64,000 nucleotides of DNA from Bolinopsis microptera (taxonomy: Eukaryota; Ctenophora; Tentaculata; Lobata; Bolinopsidae), in contig NC_087081.1 of assembly GCF_026151205.1 (NCBI RefSeq), positions 5,697,246 to 5,761,245 of the forward strand. Reading direction: 5' to 3'. Shown here one piece after another: positions 36,901 to 47,460 of this stretch (positions within the stretch are counted from its first letter, which is position 1; each line of letters starts with the position of its first letter). A program made the translations under genes and the position numbers. The notes below the pieces were generated by a model. It did not search any database. It was not told the origin of the DNA and was given only the letters and a program-made list of their open reading frames with translations.

Positions 36901-39900
36901 CCTAGACTACAGAGGGGTATTCCAGTCAGAGACATTCCAACCAGATTATTATATACTATATTATATTATGCTAAAGTTCTAGATAACAGATAGTGTAACG
37001 CAGCTATCTGATCTTTCTCTAAAAACAGAATCATAAGGCTTACATTCTGCGCCAATTTGCTCTTTTCTAAGCAATATTTCTGAGATAATTTAAATCATAA
37101 ATACATATAATATTATTAAGGAATAATTTCAGTTACATTCCTAACAGAAGGAAATTCTAGTTAGCTTATCTTTCAGCTCACAGAACCGTATTTTTAATAC
37201 TTTCAACACTATTACTGTGTTTGTACGAATATGCCTAACATAGCGATTATCAAATAATTTGGTATAACGTTATAATTTATAACGAATTAATTTATATAAC
37301 GTTATAATTTATAACGAATTAAATAACTTGAAATTTAACCAACAGATAATTTGGGCACATTAGATAGAAAAACGGACAGACTTTATTTTTCTTTAAAGAT
37401 ATTGCAAGCCTTGTCGCTGGCTTTGCCATATTACATAATAAACATAGTCTTTACTTTTTAAAGAGATTTTAAGCCTTAACGCACACACTATGATCCTTCC
37501 TTGGCGGCTGCCACAGTTCGGGCGTGGGAGGAGACCACTCTCTTTTCTTGACACCGTAGCCAGGGACACAGGGTTGCGGGTAGAAGATCTCCGAACAGTT
37601 ATGTTCGACAGAACCATCTGGAGACGTAGAGTGGAGGAGATTTCGATCGAGCATCGCCCAAAGTAAGTAAGTATGATGAGAATAACTAGACAAATTTATG
37701 AGCCTCCATTGCAAGCAATAAAAACTAAGCGAATATCCAATCAGCTTCCAGCACTGAACTGTAAAACCCCAGAACCATGACTGTCACGTGACTGTTATAA
37801 CACATGAGTGTCACGTGTTACTGTCACGTGACTGAATGTCACGTGTCAGGACAAATACAGTTCCCACCAACCACTTAACCTAAACAGTACAAGCTGCCTG
37901 CCAGACGAGTACACAGGACAACCATGCCGCTGACTCCTTCAAGTTAAACTCCTTAACTTGTTTAAGTCTTCGGAAACATTAGCTTTCAGCTTGGTATTTA
38001 TAGCCTGATTTTCTCACCTTCCATAAAATTAAGATTATTATTATTTCTAGTCTTGCGCCGTCGCCGAATAGGATTACTGTGCCAGTCACAACAGTACTGT
38101 GATGGACCATTGCTCACTACATGATATGTTGATAAAATATGTTATTAATTCGATATTAAATACCCCATCTATACTGTGCTAGCATACGGTGTTGAACATT
38201 AATAAGCATATTTTTAATAATATTTGAAAATATATAATTATTACATGTTATAACATTCGTTACAGACAGTCGGCCGGGATAAAATGTTGTCTTACATTTT
38301 AAACTGACATTGCAATAATAATACATATGTAAGTAATAATAATATTTAAGTAATGCGATATTAGATATTATCCTTTTTACGGTCGTAATATAATACAGCC
38401 GGTGGAATATTAGCATATCTAATAGTATTTTAAAAGTATATATTATTATGTAGCACTTCTACAGACAGCGATATTATCTAAAATTCACATTTTACACTGA
38501 TATGGGCTGAAAACTGGTATAAAGCATGTAATTAAAGTCTTATCAAATGTCTTAACTGGAATGTCACTAAGTATATTTAATAACATTTGAATAGTATAAG
38601 AATGTTTTATAACACCACTTGTAATTGCAGACAGTAGGACGAGCCCTTATATTATCTTACACGAAAAAATATGTAATTAATGTAAAAAATATGTAATTAA
38701 TACGATATTAAATATCCTTCTTAGTCTTCAACATGGAATATCATCACAAACATTTTACAACATCTGAAAAAAAATTATATATTTCTACAGACAGCACAGA
38801 GAGCTCTAGCGTTCTAATATTACTTTACACAGAATAGTATTATTGGAAATGGGGGAAATATATCGTAATATCCCAAGGTATACTAGCTTACAAATTCTTC
38901 ATATTATGAAGCCAGGGTGTGGAGTAGCTGGTTAAACCGCTTTCATCCCATTACATAATACCCAATAAATGTATCTAATTATATTTGCAAAAATATCATC
39001 TCGCTTTACAAACAGTAAGATAACAGTTGAAAAGTGTAAGTATTACAAATACCACTGAGCTGCAGACTGAGTATGCTCTACATTATACAGATAAGAATAC
39101 TCCGAGAGATACAGTTGACAGCACTGTCCGATATTATTAGTATAATTACTTATAAGATTTACAGTGCCTGCCAGTCTAGAAATGCTAGAGTTAGTACAGT
39201 GTGTAGTAGAATGTGGAGAGAGAACTGATAAGTAGAGTGTAGAACTGATAAGTAGAGTATGAAGATATAATAAGCAGTGGAGGAACTGAAGTAGTACAGT
39301 GCTGAATTTAGTGCTATGGTTAGTACAGTGTGGAGTAGAATGTGGAGAGAAAACTGATAAGTAGAGTGTAGAACTGATAAGTAGAGTGTAGAACTGATAA
39401 GTAGAGTATGAAGAGATAATAAGCAGTTGAGGAACTGAAGTAGTACAGTGCTGAATTTAGTGCTATGGTTAGTACAGTGTGGAGTAGAATGTGGAGAGAA
39501 AACTGATAAGTAGAGTGTAGAACTGATAAGTAGAGTATGAAGAGATAATAAGCAGTGGAGGAACTGAAGTAGTACAGTGCTGAATTTAGTGCTATGGTTA
39601 GTACAGTGTGGAGTAGAATGTAGGGAGAGAACTGATAAGTAGAGTGTAGAACCGATAAGTAGAGTGTAGAACTGATAAGTAGAGTGTAGAACTGATAAGT
39701 AGAGTATGAAGAGATAATAAGCAGTTGAGGAACTGAAGTAGAACAGTGCTGAATTTAGTGCTATGGTTAGTACAGTGTGGAGTACAGCGGAGTATTACAA
39801 TGAGGAGTGTAGAACTGATAAGCAGGAGCAACTGGGGTAGTTAGTGCTGAATTCTAATAATTCTAATAGTTCTAGAACTATTTGTAAAGCTGTTTGTAGA

Positions 39901-42900
39901 TGTTTGCGCGGTTTCTGATTAAAAAGGTAGACCTAGAGTTAGAACTGTGTTTGTAACGACAGTACTAACCAACTTGTCAGTCACAGTTACAGGGACAGTT
40001 TAGTATTAGCTCTAGAACTATCTCATAGTATCTGTTTGGTTTCTGGCAAAGAACTTAAAATACTATGCAGTATTATAAGAGAAATTAGAGTATTTAATAT
40101 TGAATTTTAGGAATATTTGGTGGGTTTCTAATAGATAACACTAAGTAGAGTTCAGCTACAAAACTATCTGCTAATGTTAGCTTGGTCTGTAAAAGAGAAG
40201 GTGGACACTAGTGAACTTGCTTGTCGAAGACTAAGAGCTGTGTTTACAGGAGACACACTAAACCATCTTGTTGCTAAACAGTAAATATACTGTATTTTAT
40301 TGGGAGCTTATACTAGGTTCTGATATAATGATGCAGTGAAACTATCAGACTACGATGTATGGATACTTGCCACCCCATGGCAATATTAAAGTATATCGAC
40401 TCTGTTACATCGTTTCCTCAATAAATGTATTTAATTTTAGCAGTGAAAATAGTTTTAAAATATCAGTGCATCAGTGTCAGTGGCGCGTTGTGTTTAACCA
40501 TCTGATAGAGTTTAGTTTCTGATAGAGAACAGCAAGAGTCTGTATTATATAATAGAATATTCTACATTATATTAAGTAAGAATTATTTGCTTATTCGATG
40601 AATTTCTTATTCAGACATCAGTAAATCACCGCTGTAAATGAACAGCGCTATTTTGTCTGGATGCCGGAATTCTTGAAACATTAAAAAATACGATAGTCTG
40701 CACAGTTGCTATAGTAACAGACACGTGTAATTCCTATTCTAAGTACTATATCAGTAAATTCTATAACTTTTTGCTTGGTTTCTTAAGAACCGCTAGTAAA
40801 CTTCAATCAGCTAATATCAGACTAATCAGCTAATTGAAGGCGTGGAGTAAGAACTATGTTTACAAAGGAGCTACTTGACCACATATACGAGATATCAGTT
40901 TTATAGGTCTGGATACTGTTGGGAGGTGAACCATATTTCTACTGACATGTGAGGGGAGTGTGACGTCACACTCCCCTCACGTGACGTCACACTCCCTCAC
41001 GTGACATCACACTCCTTCATGTGACAACACGCAGCTTTGTAGATCTGGATACTAGTGGGAGGTATATTTCTACTGACACGTGACAGCTATCAACCAATCA
41101 GCCTTCAAAAAGAGAATTTAGTTGTAAATTCACTGGGAGCCCTAGGCGGAAGCCGTTACTCAACTGAAGAGATTTACATAGTGCGGACACAAGAATGCTT
41201 GCGGAGTCTACCTGAACCATGAGCCATAACGCCAACATGAGGCATAACGCCAACTAAACTGTCTGTTGCACGTGTCTTGACATTTTTATGACTGACGTTG
41301 ATTGTAACAACAGTTACAATAGTACAATTTGCACGTTAATGACAGCTTTATGACATGTTTATGACATGTTTATGACATGTTTATGACTATTTATGACTGT
41401 TTATGACATGTTTATGACTGTTTATGACTGTTTATGACTTATTTATAACTCTCTTGTTAATTAAAATATCTTACACCAAAGCAGGCTGAGTGACACTACA
41501 AGCTACCATTATAATAATATGTGTTTACTATAAATATGTGAATTATCATAAGTTTAATGTATCCTGTAACAACAACAACATATTACTATATTATAATAGT
41601 GTTTTAACAATAAATTATACAGTGTTTTCAAATGCATCAGCACCGGATACACTCCACACTTAGCAGTGGTAGTAGTTATAGTATGCTGCATCTTGGAATG
41701 TGGTTTTATATTGGTTTGACACGTGACCATATCTTGTGCAATCTGCATCTTATTTTAATCGTTGCTGAAGTACGATGCACCTCATCTGAATAAATTCTAA
41801 CAATTTTATTTTTTATTTTCAAATGATCATAAAATAGAACCGTGCAAAAAAATATTGCCCCCAGCTGTAAAATATATTGAATTGACTTCGTAACTCGTAT
41901 ATTGTCAATATCAGAGAAATTAAAAATATATTTTAATCTACGCTTCATTTCCTTCAGGTTCTGTTAAATCGTAACATGAGTAGAAGTAAAGATTAGACAC
42001 AGAACACCGTTTATGTCATTAAACGAGAGGAGGCATTGAAGTAACGAAACGAGATGTTGAGTAGAGTTCAGAGTGCTAACGTCATAATTGCAGTAAATCA
42101 GAAGTTAGAAAATTGTGTTTTACGGTGGGTGGCTCTGAAAATCACGTTTAGCTAAAATGTTCTAAAATGTTGTAAAACACACAAGTTGGGTTAGTGTGGC
42201 CGTCTGTAAACACAGCACTTACTCTGTGACTTTTACCACTGATAGTTTTCTAGAGAAAGAAACCCACTAAATATATCTAGTCGAACATTTAGATATATCT
42301 AAATGTATTATATACAAGCAGAATTTCCCAAGAGGCAGTCAGCCGAGAACAATGGTACCTGAATTCAGCTAAATAATTCAGCTTCAAATAAACTATTAAA
42401 TTCACTGTACTGTACCTGATTAATAGGAACATTGTCCTTGAACCACCTCGGTAAAGCAGGGGGGTTAGACGCGGGCATCTTACATCTCAGCACGTGCAGG
42501 CGCGCGGTGGAGAGAAGCAGTCTGTCCTCTAATACCGGAAAACCTCGCGTTAGATCTGCGAGGAGGAGGGACTTAAAGAGATTGGGGTATAATATGTTTA
42601 TATTTTATCAAGAGGAGCTATTCATTGAGAAGTTTGGTGTTACGATTTACACTGTGCGGACAGTGCGATACAACTTAAGTGCACTAAAATGAAAGCTATA
42701 TCTCATCCAGAGAAACTAATGATTTTCCCAATTCTTTTATGATCAGTAATATAATGAACTTACAATTGTCCACGACTTGAAGGTAGATAACATTGCTGTA
42801 TATGATAACCCCAGCATCATCACTAACAACACACTGGTAATAGGCTGCATCTTCACTGCTTACTTTGGGGATGAAGTAGGATGAGATCTGGGTGTCAGGA

Positions 42901-44743
42901 TCTGCTTCTACTGATTTTAACTGAGGGAGATGGTAGTTAGTAACAATTAGTAAATATTTTGCTTATTACTAATAACTTATACATGTTATAGTTATAAGTA
43001 CTATTATCTTAATGGAAGGTGTTGTTTTGAAGTGGTGTACCATTATTTTAAAAACATGACAGCAAGTTATCAATAAGCTTACATCATAGACTAATCGCGA
43101 GCATCTCATAATGTGCTGTCGAAAATGGCACGTCAGAGAAACACAGACAAGTTAGCGGTCCTATTTAAACTGGCACCACCTTATTATTAGCTAGTGTTTA
43201 CATTAACAAATGTCATTCAACAACCTAAACTTTTCGCGTGATAAACCAGTAAACAGGCTTCAGAAATAAATCAATAAATTGCCGAGATTTTTAAACTTGT
43301 TCAAACATGCACGGGAACGAATGTTTGAAATTTTAAACTTTTTAGATAAAAACAAACAATTTGGATGGGAGTTTCAAAAGTACTTTCCCATCGTGGTACA
43401 GAAGTCCCGGAGAACAATCAGACGACAAAATAGTGTGCGAGATGCTACTACAGCAAATTGTAACATTTCCAACAATGCATTTCACTGATAACGCTTATAC
43501 AGCACAGAAAAGTTGAATTTACAATAACACTAAATTAAATATGTATAGAAATATGAATAACCGAAAGGAAAAACGCACAACACCCGTTTTGCTCAGATCT
43601 ACCTAGACAAACAGACAAACAGCTGCATAACACATACGAGTGTTACCGTACTTTTAAATGTAAATAAACAAACACACACCTTTAATAGCTTGCTAATTGG
43701 AATATCGAAGTGACTGTGTTACCTGTGTGCTTCCGGCTATGTGAATATGAACCACCATGTAATTAACATGTTAGCTTCACTGTGGATGTCAAAATAAAAA
43801 CATTGGGTTGGTGTTCTGGCAGAGTATTTTTATCCTTTCCAGTTTCTTCACTAAAATATCTACCAACATGTTGCTAAACAAACCCCATTAATGATGTATT
43901 TGAAAGTGCAAAGCAAAGAAAATCCCGAATACAACAATTTCATTCAAATCCCAACACCGCAAACTTTGCTTTTACCCTGGTCGATAAGCTGTGGTAAAGA
44001 TCTGACGATTTCTGACGTGGATTATTAAAAATAGGCCTTTAAAACAAGAAAATTATCTCAGTGATGTTATAAAATTAATAAAAGCTTCAGCAGAAAAAAT
44101 TATCATAATATTATCTACTGCTATTACATCGACAGATAAAATTATCATCATATCTGCTATGTTCAACAATTTGATGAAAATGTATACAGGGCGTATTATT
44201 TGGTAAAGTCCCACTATTTGTTAGTTAACTGTTGAACAAACATAATAAACTACTTACTCTACTCATCATATTATACTGAGGGGAATCTCCCTTGAAGAAT
44301 GTGTAGGTTAGATTTCCTATTCCCCCATACGCGCCACAGTCTATAGTAGTCGTCATCTGAAAGATATTGTTTCAGTGACTGGTTGTTAACTCAGCAGATC
44401 ACTTTTAAGAGGCATTACGTCTTCTAAAACAAAGAAAAAGATTGATTTAAAGGCTAAGATAAAAGTGTACCTCTCTTTTAACTGATTGTTTCTGAGGTTG
44501 AAGGAAGAACTGTGGATAGGGCATTGCGTTAGGAGGCACATCTTGTTGGCGAGTGTACCTGAAGTAATAACCTAAAATAGCTTGGACTTTGGAGCTGCTT
44601 ACTTTTTTAAACACCGAATTTTATTGAAATATCGATCATAGTTCACATTGGAAGAAATAATAAAATAGTGTATAATAATACATTTACCTTATACAGAGTA
44701 GAAGCAAAAAGAGGACTTGTAACATAAGCTCATGCCATGACAT
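27945..44743 (-). CDS. Immunoglobulin-superfamily secreted or surface protein (partial)
   Basis: Ten exons on the minus strand, all with AG/GT borders and matching phases: 44743-44688, 44558-44471, 44356-44258, 42920-42764, 42555-42416, 35839-35776, 35337-35209, 32746-32578, 30558-30437, 28130-27945 (403 codons so far). The ATG opens MSWHELMLQVLFLLLLCI, a clear signal peptide. Ig domain 1 has C55 and C111 (DAAYYQC) with Phe in place of the usual core Trp; domain 2 has C158, W171 and C219 (DGMYTC); domain 3 has C273 and C320 (DYYAVC); domain 4 begins with LTLSC369 and W384 and is cut off after the last exon. Introns split each domain between the two cysteines. The product should act outside the cell in recognition or adhesion, or as a receptor ectodomain. 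A membrane anchor was not found because the 3' exons are missing from my model. The largest intron is about 6.6 kb. The family cannot be named further. Confidence 0.88.
28163..30240. repeat. 22-bp minisatellite, about 94 units, inside an Ig-gene intron
   Basis: Units of GGGACACTTCACCCCCAACA plus CA fill most of the intron between exons 30558-30437 and 28130-27945, ending only about 30 bp from the latter's acceptor. Because three units are 66 bp with no stop in one frame, it produces a 768-codon open frame on the plus strand that is not a gene. Rare variants (CACTACC, AACACGGAC, CCAAACCC) mark an 871-bp higher-order duplication. Confidence 0.96.
30286..30345. repeat. Poly-C run plus 'CCTGGCTAC' repeat end
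   Basis: A run of more than 20 C is followed by GCCGAAATTCCTGGCTACAC. On the minus strand it reads GTAGCCAGGAATTTCGG then poly-G, the edge of a dispersed repeat also seen at 58230-58310. It lies in the Ig-gene intron close to exon 30558-30437. Confidence 0.6.
30559..32577. other. Ig-gene intron 8
   Basis: Intron between exons 32746-32578 and 30558-30437. It contains a threefold TCATTCCTTCCCATCACATT repeat (30753-30862), several TGACGTCA and CACGTGAC motifs (31720-31790, 32098-32165) and a GC-rich direct repeat next to the donor (32490-32575). No exon seen. Confidence 0.5.
32098..32165. repeat. Triplicate CACGTGACGTCA composite motif
   Basis: Three 22-bp tandem units each carry CACGTGACGTCA, an E-box overlapping a full CRE palindrome (TGACGTCA). 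They could bind bHLH-Zip or CREB/ATF-type factors; whether they act is unknown. They lie in an intron of the Ig gene. Confidence 0.75.
34105..34621. mobile_element. Mariner-type MITE, copy 3, inverted and truncated
   Basis: About 517 bp match the reverse complement of the right two-thirds of the copy at 3067-3832, starting AGGGTGGGCCAAAAGTCAGT and passing through the block that matches the copy-2 interior. The homology stops near 34621, so the second terminus is missing. It lies in the Ig-gene intron between exons 35337-35209 and 32746-32578. Confidence 0.82.
34622..35060. other. Unassigned segment of higher GC in an Ig-gene intron
   Basis: This follows directly on the broken edge of the MITE and differs in composition from its surroundings. 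A 103-codon minus-strand frame overlaps it but shows no domain. It may be the 5' part of another element; I do not recognise it. Confidence 0.3.
35150..35204. repeat. 8-bp microsatellite AAACGAAC
   Basis: About six units of AAACGAAC (in-register with AACGAACA) end 5 bp from the donor of exon 35337-35209 (minus strand). Confidence 0.85.
35656..35729 (-). tRNA. tRNA-Met (CAT), elongator type
   Basis: Read on the minus strand the 74-base sequence starts GCCTTCCTGGCTCAGTTGGT and ends in the discriminator A after GGAGGGC. All arms fold: a 7-bp acceptor with one G-T pair, D stem GCTC/GAGC, anticodon stem TCAGT/TCTGA around loop CTCATAA, variable AGGTC, and T stem GTGAG/CTCAC with TTCGAGC. The anticodon-arm and variable sequence are those of animal elongator tRNA-Met; the T31/T39 mismatch is also normal for that tRNA. 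A TTTT terminator follows at 35652-35649. The A and B boxes are intact (TGGCTCAGTTGG; GAGTTCGAGCC). It lies in an Ig-gene intron on the same strand. Confidence 0.93.
36137..36306. repeat. 34-bp minisatellite
   Basis: Five units of TGCCGACAAGTGACAACTAC plus AAGCTCGACAAGGT, in the 6.6-kb intron of the Ig gene. Confidence 0.9.
37393..37714 (-). other. Unrecognised open segment in an Ig-gene intron
   Basis: Two overlapping minus-strand frames (74 and 81 codons) cover a region with more GC than its flanks. One reads NCSEIFYPQPCVPGYGVKKR and WSPPTPELWQPPRKDHSVC before its stop. Neither has splice signals that would fit the flanking Ig exons, whose phases already join directly. It may be a transposon scrap. 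Confidence 0.25.
38150..39060. repeat. Decayed tandem repeat, unit about 160-195 bp
   Basis: The block 'TACAGACAG' followed by TATTATCT(T)ACA-like sequence recurs at about 38264, 38460, 38629 and 38788, with AT-rich filler of similar content between. Units have diverged strongly, so the array is old. It lies within the large Ig-gene intron. Confidence 0.55.
39180..39810. repeat. Composite minisatellite, unit about 120-180 bp
   Basis: Four long units each contain GTACAGTGTGGAGTAGAATG, then a variable number of the 18-bp subunit TAGAACTGATAAGTAGAG(T), then ATGAAGAGATAATAAGCAGT and GAATTTAGTGCTATGGTTAG. The nested subunit expands separately inside each long unit. Confidence 0.9.
40940..41035. 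repeat. TCACGTGACGTCA-rich tandem segment
   Basis: Short direct repeats of CACTCCCTCACGTGACGTCA place three close E-box/CRE-like motifs (two complete, one ACATCA variant). Located in the large Ig-gene intron. Confidence 0.7.
44688..44743 (-). CDS. Ig gene exon 1: start codon and signal peptide
   Basis: ATG at 44743 starts MSWHELMLQVLFLLLLCI, a Leu-rich hydrophobic stretch with few charges; donor AG/GTAAATG. The last two bases join the first base of exon 44558-44471 to give Arg. A second ATG six codons on is possible but would leave a shorter leader. The upstream leader region was not resolved. Confidence 0.8.
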
Positions 44744-44946
44744 TTATCTTATCTGCTGTTGAATATTAGAATTATATTAACATCATTTTCAAAAAGTTTG
44801 GCTTCATTCAAAAATGTAGGTACACAAGTGCTATGAGAATTCAAGGTAAAGTACCAACAATGGTGTCTGCTATCATCTATACAGTTGGAAATAGAAATAG
44901 CAATAAAACAATTTAAATATCATAAAACAAGCTGTATTCAAGGATC

Positions 44947-45480
44947 TTACAACTTCTTTGCAAACAAAGAATAAGTCACATCTGTAATGAGATGATCCTT
45001 GGCAGCTGGATGGAATTCTAAAAAGTCCCGATTTTTAACAAACTCAAACCCAAGGCTGCTGTACCACTTTTTTAAAGCTTCTCTCCTAGGGTCTGATACA
45101 TTAGCGGGGGCTAGAATGTCCAGTAGAACTGTTTGACAGCCATCTGTCCTAGCTAAATCCAAAGCAAAATCAACCAGCTTTCTCCCTATACCTTGTCTTC
45201 GAGACTGAGGGCTAACTACCAGCATGGAGAGATCTTTTTCAGTTTCACTTAGCCTTATCAACACTAAACAGCCAACAAAATTTCCTGAATTCACAGCAAC
45301 AAACAATTCTTTTTTAGCACAATATAGGTCAAACTCTTTGTCAATTAATCGTATGCGTGTGTCCTTGTAAATATTTGCAAACATTTTCGTGTAAGTTTTG
45401 TTAACCAGGATGGTTTTTGTCTTTTTATCTGACAGATTCCCAGGTCGTATCTTCAAATCGTCTGTACTGTTCAGGTCCAT
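44947..45480 (-). CDS. GNAT-family N-acetyltransferase, copy 1
   Basis: Intact 177-aa single-exon frame. The core of the GNAT fold is visible: ELFVAVNSGNFVGCLVLIRL (strands 2-4), LSMLVVSPQSRRQGIGRKLV (acetyl-CoA pyrophosphate loop RRQGIG, about residues 96-101), and the C-terminal YSSLGFEFVKNRDFLEF block. It should transfer acetyl from acetyl-CoA to an amine; the substrate cannot be read from sequence. The start fits because the ATG and the first residues are kept in the second copy. The whole locus from about 44925 to 45530 is duplicated at 46058-46670. At the poly-A signal position this copy has AATACA where copy 2 has AATAAA. The lack of introns next to a heavily spliced gene could mean a retrocopy origin. 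Confidence 0.88.
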   Translation of the reverse strand: MDLNSTDDLKIRPGNLSDKKTKTILVNKTYTKMFANIYKDTRIRLIDKEFDLYCAKKELFVAVNSGNFVGCLVLIRLSETEKDLSMLVVSPQSRRQGIGRKLVDFALDLARTDGCQTVLLDILAPANVSDPRREALKKWYSSLGFEFVKNRDFLEFHPAAKDHLITDVTYSLFAKKL

Positions 45481-45760
45481 TATAGTTCTACTTATGACGA
45501 AAATGGAGTAAAAGCTTTTTTTTTAAATATGTTTATTTCAAAACCTGGCTTTACCCAGAAGGTGATTTAAGCGTACTCAGAAATTATACCATAAATTCAA
45601 GAATTATTTTCTTAATGCAATTATTTAAATCAATTTATAAAAAATTCTCTGGGTAAATAACTTAATATATAATATAATATACCATGTGTTTTACATAAAA
45701 GTCAGCTATATTTCTTGCCACTGGTTAGGATTTATATTTTTTGATGGGGTAAAAACGAAA

Positions 45761-46060
45761 TTAGCGGGGGCTGATTCATTAGCAGGGGCTATAAAGTCCA
45801 GTAGAATTGTTTGACAGACATCTGTCCAACTACATATTCTGTTGCTTGAAACAAGATTAAGACCGGATCTGCTAATTCTAAACATCGCCAATCCATAATC
45901 AGTCAAACCACTTGTTCTTTTAAAAGCTTCTATGAGGTACCCACGTATTCGCCACTCAACCAGCGTTGACAAATTGAGGATTTCCTGTCTACGGCTGTAA
46001 GGAAGAGTAACCACCTCATCAATCAGACGGGTTATCCGCCTCTGGATGCTCTCCGATAAA
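45761..46060 (-). pseudogene. Non-LTR retrotransposon relic fused to acetyltransferase fragment
   Basis: The minus strand reads ESIQRRITRLIDEVVTLPYS, RRQEILNLSTLVEWRIRGYL and IEAFKRTSGL, the well-known thumb-to-C-terminal block of non-LTR reverse transcriptases ('ESVQRR..L...LSY..R...L.L.TLE.RR.RGDLIE.FK'). From about 45828 leftward it turns into TDVCQTILLDFIAPANES, a diverged piece of the neighbouring acetyltransferase (TDGCQTVLLDILAPANVS). So a third, older acetyltransferase fragment was joined to a truncated LINE. The joint 102-codon frame is not expected to be functional. Confidence 0.7.
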
Positions 46061-46080
46061 ACAAGCTTTATTCAAGGATT

Positions 46081-46617
46081 TTACAACTTCTTTGCAAACA
46101 AAGAATAAGTCACATTTGTTATAATGAGATGCTCCTTGGCAGCTGGATGGAATTCTAAAAAGTCCCGATTTTTAACAAACTCAAACCCAAGGCTGCTGTA
46201 CCACTTTTTTAAAGCTTCTCTCCTAGGGTCTGATACATTAGCGGGGGCTAGAATGTCCAGTAGAACTGTTTGACAGCCATCTGTCCTAGCTAAATCCAAA
46301 GCAAAATCAACCAGCTTTCTCCCTATACCTTGTCTTCGAGACTGAGGGCTAACTACCAGCATGGAGAGATCTTTTTCAGTTTCACTTAGCCTTATCAACA
46401 CTAAACAGCCAACAAAATTTCCTGAATTCACAGCAACAAACAATTCTTTTTTAGCACAATATAGGTCAAACTCTTTGTCAATTAATCGTATGCGTGTGTC
46501 CTTGTAAATATTTGCAAACATTTTCGTGTAAGTTTTGTTAACCAGGATGGTTTTTGTCTTTTTATCTGACAGATTCCCAGGTCGTATCTTCAAATCGTCT
46601 GTACTGTTCAGTTCCAT
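46081..46617 (-). CDS. GNAT-family N-acetyltransferase, copy 2
   Basis: 178 aa, differing from copy 1 at only a few residues (for example MELN for MDLN, and EHLIITN for DHLITD, which adds one residue). All GNAT motifs including RRQGIG are kept. A longer in-frame start at 46725 exists, but the shared ATG at 46617 is preferred because homology to copy 1 begins at this start. A canonical AATAAA lies at 46072-46067, just after the stop. Same strand as copy 1, about 600 bp upstream of it. Confidence 0.88.
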   Translation of the reverse strand: MELNSTDDLKIRPGNLSDKKTKTILVNKTYTKMFANIYKDTRIRLIDKEFDLYCAKKELFVAVNSGNFVGCLVLIRLSETEKDLSMLVVSPQSRRQGIGRKLVDFALDLARTDGCQTVLLDILAPANVSDPRREALKKWYSSLGFEFVKNRDFLEFHPAAKEHLIITNVTYSLFAKKL

Positions 46618-46787
46618 TATAGCTCTACCTATGACGAAAATGGAGGGAAAGCTTCTTTTTTTAACTAGAAAGAACCCGTCTAATATAACGGTGTCAGGAC
46701 TCAAGAGACTAAAATAATATAACAAATTTGATTCAGTGTTCTCGGCCCACAGGTTCCTCCTATTAAAAAATTTTGATTTTAATTTTG

Positions 46788-47460
46788 GTAAACTCGTGAG
46801 TATTGAATATGTTGACGGATGTTACTCGTCTAAATTTCTTCGAAGTAGCGCACGCCGCTTTCTTCTCAAAATATTGGCCCGATGGCAAGTGCTACGAAAT
46901 AGCGCGCGCCGGGCAAAACACCAAACCATTAACAACAAACAATGGTCAATTGGATATGCTAACGAAATGTGAAATACGCTTTTTACTAGATCAGACTATA
47001 TATTAGTGAACTACTCAAAAATTCGTCTCAATCATAAATTTATATCAGCGCAATTCAAAATTTAAATACAAATTCTAAAGCAGAAGTAAATTTTGTAGCG
47101 CGATGCACTATTGGGTCGCGCGCGCATCAAATAATGCTTCTCGCATGCAGATCGGCGAAATGCGAAGGATTGACATCGTGAATCAAAAGTAAATCCAAAT
47201 GTTATTCAAAAAATATTTCCTCAACTGACTTGTTTTTTATTATTATTATTATAAAACAGGATCTTACCGACAAAAATGATTGTTAAAAATACCTTAATGC
47301 AAAAAACTGTACCCTTGAAAAAGATTTTTTTTACCATTGTTAATGGTTTGGCCCGGCGCGCGTTACTTCGTAGCTCGAGTCATCGAGAAGAAGGCGGCGC
47401 GCGCTACTTCGAAGAAATTTAAATGAGTAACATCCGCGCCGTCAAAGATTTTACCAACAT
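46788..47460. mobile_element. Fold-back element with about 130-bp inverted arms
   Basis: The left arm (about 46788-46945) and the reverse complement of the right arm (about 47330-47460) share blocks GGATGTTACTC, AAATTTCTTCGAAGTAGCGC, GCCG(C/C)TTTCTTCTC and CGGGC.AAACCATTAACAA. The centre is AT-rich with no coding capacity. The arms carry repeated AGCGCGCGCC-type CG-rich segments unusual for this window. No clear target duplication was found. Confidence 0.75.
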
